From: Primula veris
Lineage: Eukaryota; Streptophyta; Magnoliopsida; Ericales; Primulaceae
NCBI GenBank assembly: GCA_963682055.1
Contig: OY821750.1
Coordinates: forward strand, 11,844,501 to 11,908,500
DNA length: 64,000 nucleotides
Direction of reading: 5' to 3'
Below, piece after piece: positions 11,161 through 21,367 of this stretch; the first letter of the stretch is position 1; every line of letters begins with the position of its first letter. The notes below the pieces were generated by a model that saw only the letters and a list, made by a program, of their open reading frames with translations, was not told where the DNA came from and made no database searches. The position numbers were made by a program, and so were the translations under genes.

Positions 11161-11875
11161 GTTATTTTTTAAAATGACTCAAACTAATTTTAAACTTACT
11201 AAAAATGACTCATACTGTTTTTCAAATGATTTAAATATGACTCAGACTGTTTTTAAAATAACTCGTTATGTTTTTAAAATGAGTTAAAATGACTCAGACT
11301 ATTTTTAGAATGATTTAAAATGGCTTAAACTGTTTTTAAAAGGACTCAGACTGTTTTTAAAATGACTCAGACTATTTTTTAAAATGAGTCGAAATAACTC
11401 AGAGCGTTTTTAAAATTACTCACATTGTTTCTAAATTACTGAGACTGTTTTTTAAAATTACCGAAAATGACTCAGACTGTTTTTAAAATGACTGAAAATG
11501 ACTCAGAATTTTTTAAAATGACTTAAAATGACTCATACTTTTTTTAAAATGATTTAAAATGACTCAGACTGTTTTTAAAATGATTTAAAATGATTCAATC
11601 TGTTTTTAAAATTACTCATACTGTTTTTAAAATGACTTAAATCGACTCATACTATTTTTAAAATGACTTAAATCGCCTCAAACTGTTTTAAAATGACTTA
11701 AATCGGCTCAGACTGTTTTTAAAATGACTTAAATCGGCTCAGACTGTTTTTAAAATGACTTAAATCGGCTCATACAGTTTTTAAAATGACTTAAATCGAC
11801 TCATACTTTTTTTAAAATGACTTAAATCGACTCATACTATTTTTAAAATGACTTAAATCGACTCATACTAATTTT
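11161..11875. repeat. 31-bp minisatellite
   Basis: About two dozen units share TTTTTAAAATGACTTAAAT followed by CGACTCATACT or CGGCTCAGACT. Units at 11620-11870 are nearly regular at about 31 bp, while units at 11160-11600 are shorter and more diverged. There is no coding potential. Confidence 0.85.
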
Positions 11876-12292
11876 TTTTTTGCATTTTTGGATTTTTGTT
11901 GAATTTTGATTTTTTGGGATTTTTATTGATTTTTTGAGATATTTAAAATTTTATTCGTGTTTTTTCGGGGTTTTGCTTCTTTTAATTTTTTTTTGGATTT
12001 TTTTATTTTTTCATTTTTATTTTCTACAATTTTTTCATTTTTTATTATTTTTTATATTTTTATTGGTTAGTTAGGGGAAATTGACAAATAATTAATTAGT
12101 TTCAGTTTCAAGTTGTAAATAAGGTAGCAATCCAAAATTTAGCAGAAAGTATCATTCTTAACAAATTCCAACTTTGAATGTATGTAAGTAGTCATCAGCA
12201 AAGATTATACTAATCATATAACCTTATGTTTGGGCATTTTTAATTTCTCTTTTCATAATTTTTATTTAATTTTCTTATAAATTCAATTGTAG
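11876..12292. other. T-rich mirror of the A-rich block, then unique sequence
   Basis: From 11876 to about 12065 the sequence is T-rich (TTTTTGGATTTTTGTTG and similar) and reads like the opposite strand of the 10.4-11.1 kb block, although the words are not an exact inverted copy. From 12066 to 12292 there is ordinary AT-rich sequence that may be the 5' flank of the Harbinger element. I could not find its terminal repeat here. Confidence 0.5.
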
Positions 12293-13812
12293 ATGGATGC
12301 AAAAAATAATATTAATACTGTGAAAAAAGCGGGTGTCGCAACCACTGGGATTACTATTTGTGCTGAAGCTTTGTGTCTTGATAAATTAACATCGTACTCT
12401 CCGAAATTGAGGGTCAGCTGATTGGGGAGTTAGTATTGATTCATGCAAAGATGGTCCTCTGAAGCTGAAGTAAGGGATTGTCCACTTCACCGCCTCGAGG
12501 AGCAGTGGCTCTGTTGTTTTGCACGAAAAGTCTTTTTGAAAACCTAGCATTAAGGGCGTCTAGGGAGCCTCATATAAACAGAGATGAAGAGATAATAAAG
12601 TATTTTGAGAGTATAATTAGTGACACAAAAAACAGTTGTTTGCACAATTTACGAATGTCAAAACAATCTTTTTTAAAATTTTGCACTTTATTAAAAGCGT
12701 AGAAAGTTATTAAACCCGACTTTACATGTTTCTATTGAACAACAAGTTGCCATGTTTTTTCATATTTTGAGACATAATGTCCGCAATCGAGTCATTGGAG
12801 CCCGTTTTTATCGTTCAAATGAAACGGTGTCAAGATACTTTCATAAAATGTTAAGAGCAATTTTAGAATTACAAAGTGAATTTATCAAGAGCCCAACATC
12901 TGAAATACCTCATGAAATTCAACATAATGGAAGATATTGGCCATGGTTATAGGTAATTATAAACTATTGAATTTATTATTATTTATTTACAATATAAAAG
13001 TTATATAACATATAGGCTAAATGTTACGATTTAATTTGGATTGTATCGGTGTTATTGATGGTACGCATGTGCAATCATCGGTTCCAATTGAAATTCAAGG
13101 ACGTTTTCGAGGTAGAAAAGATAAGCGTACCCAAAACATAATGGCCGGGGTTAGCTTTGATATGAGGTTTACATACATATTAGCTGGTTGGAAAGGGTCT
13201 GCAAATGATGCATTAATTTTAGAAGATGCTTTAACAAAGCCAAATGGGCTTACAGTTCCTGAAGATACCAAATAAAATACTTATAAAGTTCTAAAATTAA
13301 TTCACCAAAGTAAATTTTAACAAAGTTTTATTTGCGGGAAATATTTTTTAGTCGATGCCGGTTATGGAATCCAAAAAGGTTTCATTCCTCCATATCGTAT
13401 TACAAAATATCATCTCAAAGAATACAACAATTATCAATCAAAAAGTGCCAAAGAGTTATACAATCTTCGACATTCTTCATTGAGAACAACGGTAGAAAGA
13501 GCTTTTGGGGTCTTGGAAAAAAGATTTAGAGTTTTGACTGCAGAACCACATTGGTCATACAAAACACAAGTAGATGTGGTTATAGCATGTTGCATATTGC
13601 ATAATTTTTTGTTGGGGGTTGATCCGAATGATAATATTTTTTCGGAAACACCAGATTATCAAGCAGATGAACAAAGACAACGACAGAATAAAAAAACACA
13701 AAGAGAAAGAAGAAACGAGACTGACCAATGGAAACTCAAACGAAATGAAATTGCCATGCTATGTATTACAGCTACACAGATAATTGATGATTTCTTTTGC
13801 TGTAGTGTCTAA
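12293..13812 (+). pseudogene. PIF/Harbinger transposase (HARBI1/DDE_Tnp_4 type), broken
   Basis: Fragments in three frames line up with a plant Harbinger nuclease. First come the N-terminal helical region with LRMSKQSFLKFCTLL (about 12650) and HILRHNVRNRV...ETVSRYFHKMLRAILELQSE (12760-12890). The DDE core follows: CIGVIDGTHV (first Asp, about 13060), AGWKGSANDALIL (second Asp, about 13215), FLVDAGYG (about 13360) and RTTVERAFGVLEKRFRV (catalytic Glu, about 13495). The last part is VVIACCILHNFLLGVDPND. Stop codons and frameshifts separate the parts. The two introns implied at 12952-13020 and 13268-13330 have good or decayed GT-AG sites, and the second has lost them. The catalytic triad is still readable, but the gene cannot be translated as it stands. 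With the next feature it forms the usual two-gene Harbinger pair. Confidence 0.85.
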
Positions 13813-13937
13813 ATTAATGTTTGGTTGTTATACATTTTTTATTTATTTTATAGATTTTTTGTCAAACAATTTTATTTCTAATAATTGTAGAGTTGATCAT
13901 TATTTTTATTTATAGTTATCTGTAACAATTTGCTTGG

Positions 13938-14916
13938 ATGGAAAAACAAGAGGATCATGTTGAATTTAAGGGTAAACAGATTAGATGGACTCCTGCAATG
14001 GAAAAGTTGCTTATTAATTTTCTAGCTGAAGAGGTAAACGAAGGACGAAAAGTAGACAAATGTTTCAAGAAGACTTCATACGTCAATGCTGCAAAAAAAA
14101 TCGCTTTGGAGTTTAATGTCTTTTGTATGGTTACCCATATTGAAAACAAGCTGAAAGCAATTGGAAAAAAGTTCAACGAAATGAAGAAGATTCGGCTAAA
14201 TGGAAGTGAGTTTGGTTGGGTTGAGTCATAAAGAATGTTCACATGCGATAATAAAGTTTACAAGACATATACCGAGGTAATTGAATATTTATTTTAAATT
14301 TCAGGTATCGTATGCTTTCATATTATTAATCATTTCTTATAATTTTTTTAGGTGCATCCAAACGCTGCTCCTTATATAAACAAGCCGATAGAGATGTATG
14401 ACAAACTTTCGATGATTTGTGGTGATGATCAAGCAACATGAAGTTTTGCCAAATCTAACACGGATGAATACAAAACATTAGATTCATGTGATGGCCTTGA
14501 TAACATCGAAAGAAATGAGGCAAATGATGTTGAAGAAATAACAATAACTCCAAATATTACTTAGATTCCCGATATTGTGATATCTGAACCAAGAACACAT
14601 GGAAAAAGAAAAAAGGTCTAATGAAGATGTTTCTAGTAATATAAAAGAACTTTCAAACCAAGTTTCCGAAATAGCCGAGGCATTAAAATGTGATGTTGGT
14701 CAAGAACGTGTGACGTTTCTTTATAAAGAAGTGATAAAAGTGGAAGGGTTTGATGCACCGAATTTAGACAAAGCATTTGAGTATCTTGCTGAAAACGAAA
14801 ATCAAGCAAAAATGTTCATAGCAAGGGATGATGTGGTCGAAAAAGATGGCTTACAAAGTTTATTTAGGGATATTAGATGGATTCTCCATAGAATAAAATC
14901 TTATCATGATGTTTAG
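13938..14916 (+). pseudogene. Harbinger ORF with Myb/SANT-like DNA-binding domain, broken
   Basis: The N-terminus (MEKQEDHVEFKGKQIRWTP, from 13938) continues into a Myb/SANT-like trihelix typical of the second Harbinger protein, which helps the transposase bind DNA. It ends with the conserved NEMKKIRLNGSEFGWVES, followed by an in-frame TAA at 14229. An intron at 14277-14351 has GT and AG in place. Downstream are VHPNAAPYINKPIEMYDKL, further stops (about 14440 and 14563) and an intact C-terminal frame from 14599 with ELSNQVSEIAEAL and LYKEVIKVEGFD. It is on the same strand as the transposase and 125 bp behind it. Several stops make it a pseudogene. Confidence 0.72.
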
Positions 14917-15549
14917 TTTTGTTTTTTTGAATAACGTGTTCATGAGATATTTCATGTTTTTAATTTGATTTTATGTTGGTTTTCATTTTTTTCGCTTCAG
15001 TCTTTTATTTTTATTTTTTGAAACCTTAAATTAACATGAATTAGTTAGTGTTACTTAAAAAAATTCCATGAAAATTCTAAATATCACCAAACGCCTGAAA
15101 AACTAACAGATGGAAAACAATTTTCAGGAAAATAATTCCCCAGGGAAATATTTTTCCGAGGAAAATATTATCGGCCAAAACAAAATAGAGTTTAAAGGTT
15201 TATAATAGAGAAACTTATGCACATTTTTTAAAATTATGCACTTAGCTCACAAACAGATCGACAAGAACAGAAAGTCAACATTGGATCTACGAATCTAAAT
15301 CTTCTGATTGTCCAACCATGAAACGTTAGAAAGTTTTTACTGTGAGTAATAGTGGACGAATACACAAAAATAAAAATTGACCAAAGACTTCAAAATTTGT
15401 TTTTGTGCATATGTTTTGAAATTTCAAATTGTATTGTACAATATTAGGCTTACTTAAAAGTCTCTATTTATATTATTGAGAATGCAGTGGGTAATTTAAT
15501 TTGTTTTTTTTTTATATAAGCATTTTATATAACAAAAGATAAGACCTAA
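14917..15549. other. Flank between two Harbinger-type elements
   Basis: No gene is seen. Around 15085-15180 is a block with CACCAAACGCCTGAAAA and several GGAAAA/TTTTCC words that could belong to the right end of the first Harbinger element. I found no matching left terminus, so that element's limits stay open. Confidence 0.5.
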
Positions 15550-15866
15550 GAGAATCATTAAAGGGTTTTGTTGGTAACAGCATCATTTAAAGGGGGAACA
15601 ACTCCATATTTTAGGAAAAAATGTGTGGAGATTAAAGGGAGAGGAAGAGACGAGAGGAAGGGGAGGAGAGTAATTTTAAGTAAATAACACATGTAGCCCA
15701 AATGAAACATTTAATTGCAAAAATAGAAAACATTTATTCATTTAAGCCACATTTCATTGTGAAAAGTTATATAAGTTAAAAAATACATTGATCAAAATAA
15801 AATAAAACAACACTTGATAAAAAAGGACAGATTATTCAATAAAAAATACAAATTATTCAATAAACT

Positions 15867-17197
15867 TCATTCTAAAACTTGTTTAGAACCGTTAAATTTC
15901 CAAATGTGCTTGATAAGATCTCCTTGAAGTTGATTGTGTACGGTGGTGTTCCGACGTGACACACACGTACATTCAAATGGATTCAAAGCGGGATTTGGAA
16001 AAGGCGATTGTGGCGGTGGTGGATTATCAGAGCCCGCTGTTGGAAAATCCGTAAACTTCAATTCTTCTAGGTTCTCATTTTTTAGAATCATGTTATGCAT
16101 TATTATACAAGCTAGCATAATATATTTAAGATCTTCTTGATCACATAAGCGTGATGACACTCCTAAAATATGCCAACGAGATTGGAGCACACCGAATGCA
16201 CGTTCAAGATACTTTATCACGGCTTCTTGATATCGAGCAAAAACTTTTTACTTTTGTGACAAATGATTTGTAATTGGTTTTACAAAACAAAGCCCAAGGT
16301 GGGTAAATTCCATCCACGAGATAATAGCCCCAAATATATTGATGACCATTAACTTGATAGTTACAAGTAGGGGTCTCACCTTCTAGTAGACTATCGAATA
16401 AATGCGATTCGTCTAAGGCGTTGATGTCATTGTTACAACCCGGAGCACCAAAATAAGCATGCCATATCCATAGATTTTGAGATGCGACTGCTTGAAGAAC
16501 GATCAATGGCTCCTTACAGTGGCCATTTTGATATTGTCTGGTCCAAGCTCCAGGGAATTTTTTTCAACGCCAATGCATGCAATTGATACTACCAATCATT
16601 CCTGGGAAACCAAATTTAGTGTTGATATGGTTTAGTTTGCACACAATCTCCTCATTCGGTTCCCTAAAATATACCCCACTAAAAATATGAAAGATGGCAC
16701 GAGTAAATTGCTTCATGCACTCAATTGATGTAGATGAGGATATTCGAATATACTATTCGAGAGACTCAACATAGGCATTGTACGCCAAAAGCTGCATGGT
16801 AGCGGTTATTTTTTGATAAGAGCTTATCCCAACGCGATGGGCAACATCAGTTTTTTTGGCGATAATAAGACCATTTTTTGATCAACTCCTCTGCTATCCT
16901 AATAAAAAGAGGCTTATGCATTCGAAAACGCAATCTAAACTATTTTGAAGAATAAATGGATTTTTCACTAAAATAATCCTTTTGGAGTCTTGCATCACCT
17001 TCTTGGATTAAACAAGGCTTAAGAATTCTTTTTTTTTTTCTTGGTTTTTTAGAATTTTGATTTTGGCAAGTTTAGGCTAAATCAAGGATAATATGAATTA
17101 GAGGGATAATGGGAGAGCGTCGGATTAAAAGGCTTTTGCAAAGTTGAGCCTCATGCTCATCGGATTCGGATGAAGATATTGGGTTATTGTATTTCAT
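15867..17197 (-). pseudogene. Harbinger transposase, Plant_tran family, inactive
   Basis: It starts at an ATG at 17197-17195 (MKYNNPISSSESDEHEA, a typical Ser/Asp/Glu-rich start). The body reads GMIGSINCMHW (about 16590), LIVLQAVASQNLWIWHAYFG (about 16490), NNDINALDES, YYLVDGIYPPWALF and LERAFGVLQSRWHIL (about 16200), ending IWKFNGSKQVLE. This is the order of the Plant_tran/DDE transposases. The first catalytic Asp, normally in GSIDCMHW, is Asn here. Stops (for example after CMHWR) and a frameshift near 16220 confirm it is dead. The second Asp (NNDIN) and the Glu (LERAF) remain. Confidence 0.82.
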
Positions 17198-17310
17198 TTT
17201 GAAGTTTTAATGAGAGTTTTTAATGAAATATTTTTTCCGGTAGAGATAAAAATAAAGTATAGAAAGGAGAATAGATGTGAATTGGTGAGTTGTGAATGGT
17301 GTTGGGCGAG

Positions 17311-17320
17311 GGTTTATATA
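17311..17320 (-). promoter_or_regulatory. TATA box of the Plant_tran transposase
   Basis: TATATAAACC on the minus strand lies about 115 bp upstream of the transposase start codon. It is a sensible place for the element's own core promoter. Confidence 0.4.
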
Positions 17321-17812
17321 GGGTGTAATTGGGGTCAAATATGAATTTTTAAAACTATTGGGTCCAAAACTAACCGTTATTTAGTTTTTAAAAAATATAG
17401 GGACAAAAAAAATTAAATTATAGCCGTTACTAGGGTTAATTTGCAATTTTTCAAACTGCTGAAACTTAAAAATAAATAAAACTAGCCGTTATTGGGGTTA
17501 ATTTGCAATTTTTCAAACTTTTGAAACTTAAAAATAAAAATAAACTAGCAATTATTCTTAATAATTTAACCAGAAAAGTCCGTGGATCAATTTTGTAATT
17601 AATTTGGTCAGATTTAAAAAAAAAACAGCAGAGACCAGGCGTGCAATTTCTTCTCCTTCTTCATCTCTCCCTTTCCCACGTCCCTCCCTCTTTTCTCTCT
17701 CTCTGTATTCTTCATCGCATCCCTCTTTCCACCACCCTATCACCATCCGTTATTCTCTCTCTCATCGCGTTGATCCGATGGGACGGATCAGCACCCGCTG
17801 TTGATGCTCTAA

Positions 17813-18501
17813 TATAGACAATTTATAACAAAGAATGAGATTCAAGTCAAGCTTGATATAAAAAACTAACTAAATGCCAAAGATTCCCATTAATTACACT
17901 ATAATCCATATAACAAAAATAACGTAGTAACGTCATTTAGAGACTAGAACCTGCTATACTCGAGTCTCCAATACTACTCACTTCAGTGTGCTTGAAAGTC
18001 AAGAACCGTACAAGCAAATTCACATCGCCAGTGGGTAGATTAAGCATAGAGATGCTAAAAGCATACAAAAAACAAAACAAAAAAACTAACAACGTATAAC
18101 ATCACATTACGATCAACAGCTTCGGGTAAGTACAAAATCATAAGGCTTAATACACCAGATTGAATCATTATTATTTGAAAGTTAAAAGTTCATGTTTTCG
18201 ATAAGATTGGTTCTCACCCTGCTACACCAGATTAAATCATTATTGTTAGCCCGAGATGGTTAAATTTTAGAGGGGGATGAATTAGGTTTACGTACAATTT
18301 CCGTGTAATTAACAATTGAGTAATTATTCAACCCAGATAACTTAAGTATTCTACGCTATCATGTAGTGAAGTAAAATAAATAAGTAAAACAAATAGAAAT
18401 AAAAGAGAGATTAGGAATCATGAGTTCTTGTGAAAGAAAAATATCATCAGAAGTGTGCATACAATTTACAAAAACTGATTTAGATCTGTCGATAAGACTA
18501 C
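17813..18501. other. No recognisable gene
   Basis: AT-rich sequence. The words GTTAGCCCGAGATGG and AGAGGGGGATGAATTAGG at 18246-18290 resemble LTR-element sequence, but I see no partner copy or primer site. Confidence 0.45.
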
Positions 18502-18750
18502 CACTACTAGAAAAGTGTACATTTGAGGCCATTTGATTTGAGGCGCTAAGCTAAAACGCCTTACTAGAAGAATAATTAGGTTGTCAAGTTCTAGTTTTGT
18601 TAATGAACTTCCATTGAGTATATTTTCTTGGTGAAAAGCAACTGATAAGAAAATTCCAAAATAGTGTAGATGAAACTTTAATCCACAACGAAAAGGAAAA
18701 TACCAATAACTAGGGCTTATAAAGATTGGGGCACAGGCACTACAAGAAAA

Positions 18751-19973
18751 TATTCATACCGCAACAATTTTTTTTGATGCTATTTATAATCTATTTATGT
18801 TGCTAACTAAGATTAACAACAGTTTAGCAACAAAAACTGATATGTTATTGTTTGTTTTGTTGCATATTTTAGCAACTAAATTAGCAACACATGATTTTCC
18901 TTGACAATTCTAACATAATTTTATGTTGCTATATCAGTACCATATAATTGTAACATATATTTTATGTTGCTACGTGGCGAGTTTTTTTTATATAAAAGGC
19001 AACACATTTGTAACATAGATATTTTTGAAGCAAATCTGTTACATTTTTTAATAATTAAACTATACCAAATATATTTAATGCTTCTACTGTAGCAATTTTT
19101 ATTTTATTATAATTGTATGCAAGAATTTTTTGCTGGTCTATTGCTATAGAAAATAATACCATTCAAAGAAAAATGAATCAAAACACAGATAATAAGTGAT
19201 TTAACAAATCCATTTATAAGTGTAACATTTACAATGGGATTAAGTAACAAAAGCCTATATACAAGGATTCTGATATACCATAACAAAATAAATCCATCTA
19301 TCAACTAGGACAACTACACCACCAAATATTTCTCGAAACATATTACATGAACTAAACTTCAAGTTGTGGCTGTGGGAGAGCTATAAATCATTGGCATTGA
19401 AATTTGCGTTTAAAAATAACAAGAATGAAATTCCTAGCACAACAAGAGACATGTCTGATGGATCTTCAACCAACAAATAAGGTTGGCTTATTGTTTGTCT
19501 TGAACGCCGCCTGCAATTGAAAAATAATCAAACTGAAAAACAGAATCTCAAGCATAGCAAACATCAATGCTTAACAAAACCAAGCTATTTAACAACAATG
19601 GATTTGGGATATATTACATACGAACTAATCACATAAAACAATAAAGTACTACTACAATTTAAGGAAAACACTACTGTAAACCGAAAAACAGTTACTGTAT
19701 TTAGTATGTTTAGTGTTGATATGCCGTAATAATTAAATATTTATGCTCAATGTGTCATATGAAAAGAACCACATAACATAATGGTTTTCCACATTCCAGA
19801 ATGACTAAATGAAGTAGTAATTAAGTTTGTCATATTGCATAAATTTCACCGTGACCAGCAAATACACTAACACAACGAAAAGTATCCTACTAACACGCAA
19901 ACATACAGTAAAACCAAGATTTTACTGACACATTTAGCTTAAATACTCTATATAAGTCAACAACCAAACAAAG
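18751..19973. other. CACTA sub-terminal and internal sequence
   Basis: It holds the TTAGCAAC-type motif array and then AT-rich sequence. On the minus strand a good acceptor (TTTTCAATTGCAG, about 19515) precedes a short open stretch, which may be an exon remnant of the CACTA gene. It is not identifiable beyond that. Confidence 0.4.
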
Positions 19974-20348
19974 TGAGGCGGTGAATAAGCTAGTGAGAGA
20001 GGTAAAGTGTTGTTTCTGTTTATTTTATTTGCTATATGTTATTTGTGTAATATGTATTGTATTAAATACTGAATATTCTAATCCGTTAGATCTGTATTGT
20101 GTAATAGATTAGGACCGTAGGATTTACGGTAATAGAGGCGATGAGATGATGCCACTTGGATACTAATCCAATGGTATACGTTAAAGCAGATTAGTTAACT
20201 ACTTTTAACCGCCTGCAATTTTAAATATTTGCAGTTACTATATATAGAACTGTATTGTAACAGTTTAAGGACATCATAAATAAGAACAACTTTGTGTTTC
20301 TTTCAATTCCGTTTTCTTTTTCGATCAAAACACGACCTGAATACTTCA
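19974..20348 (+). repeat. 5' LTR of the Gypsy element
   Basis: It begins TGAGGCGGTGAATAAGC and ends GAATACTTCA. TATATATAGAAC (about 20240) is a good TATA-type site for the element's transcript. Confidence 0.8.
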
Positions 20349-20373
20349 AATTGGTATAAAAGCTGTTGATTTC

Positions 20374-21350
20374 CATGGCTGGGAAATGCGTTCATGCATC
20401 ACAACAACCACAACCAAGTTCCACACCGTTTAATGAAACCAATAAACCATTATTACAACCAGAAAATCAAATTCCTATGACGGCTGATCAGAAAATTGAT
20501 CAACTACAGAATTTGATAGCACAAATGAATGTCCAATTACAACAATTAATTGAATCTCAAAATCAATCCAAAAACAAGGAGGGAGAGATTGGATCTTCAA
20601 GCACACCTGGACTGTCAAATTTTAAAAACTCTAATGTTGAAGGCCTTCAAAATACGGTACTTTCTGAATATTAGAACAGTGAGGCTTGATTTTCCCAAAT
20701 TGTTTGGTGAAAAATGTATGGAATGGATTTATAAGGCTAGTCAATTTTTTATTCTATACCACACCAGAAAATCAAAAGATAATTATTGCTAATTTACATT
20801 TTGAAGACAAGACCTTAATTTGGTAACAAAATCAAGAATAAACAGGCCTAATCACAACTTCGGAGGAATTTAAAGAACAAATTATAAGAAGATTTTCTGA
20901 TAATCTTCATGAAAATGCTTTAGACTCGTTAATCAAGTTAAAACACCACATTCTGTTAAGATGACAAGGGATAATTTGAATTAACTTCTAACAGAATAAA
21001 GGAGCTAAGTGAAGATCATAAATTAACTTATTTTGTGAGTGGCTTAAAAGATGAGATTGGCCTAATGGTTAAAATGCAATTTCCTATGCCATGACAACAT
21101 ATCAAGAACAAAAATTAATGCTGGATTGAAAAAATGCTAATAAATCTTATGTGGGGTAAAATAAATTTAATCCAAATTCTCGAACCACATATACTAAAGT
21201 GCAAAGTTCAGTTTCTAATTCAAATTTACCACCCATTAAAAGGTTAACACCTAATGAAATGAAAGATGGAAGAAAAAAAATTCTATATTACAATTGTGAT
21301 GAGAAATGGGCGAGGGGTCATGTTTGTATTAAGCCTAAAATATTCTTACT
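20374..21350 (+). pseudogene. Gypsy gag, frameshifted
   Basis: It begins MAGKCVHASQQPQPSS. A Gln-rich coiled region (DQLQNLIAQMNVQLQQLIES) is followed, after a frame change near 20660, by the gag core with LDFPKLFGEKCMEWIYKASQFF, the usual Gypsy motif. It ends with a decayed zinc knuckle YYNCDEKWARGHVC in which the first Cys has become Tyr. Stops are present throughout. Confidence 0.7.
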
Positions 21351-21367
21351 GCTAAATTAATATTTTA

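Larger units (their letters stand above)
15550..17809 (-). mobile_element. PIF/Harbinger element (Plant_tran type) with TAA target duplication
   Basis: The right end (17791-17809, GCACCCGCTGTTGATGCTC) read in reverse starts GAGCATCAACAGCGGG. The left end at 15550 starts GAGAATCATTAAAGGG, 11 of 16 positions alike. The base triplet TAA lies immediately outside both ends (15547-15549 and 17810-17812), the size and sequence expected for this superfamily, and GAGCATC is a common start for such plant elements. The 2.26-kb body holds one minus-strand transposase relic and, near the right end, a direct repeat of about 61 bp (GCCGTTA at 17423 and 17484). The left TIR is decayed, which is the main doubt. 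Confidence 0.62.

Noticed and set aside
15085..15180. Right TIR of the first Harbinger element
   Set aside because: No inverted match was found on the left side, so boundaries were not called.
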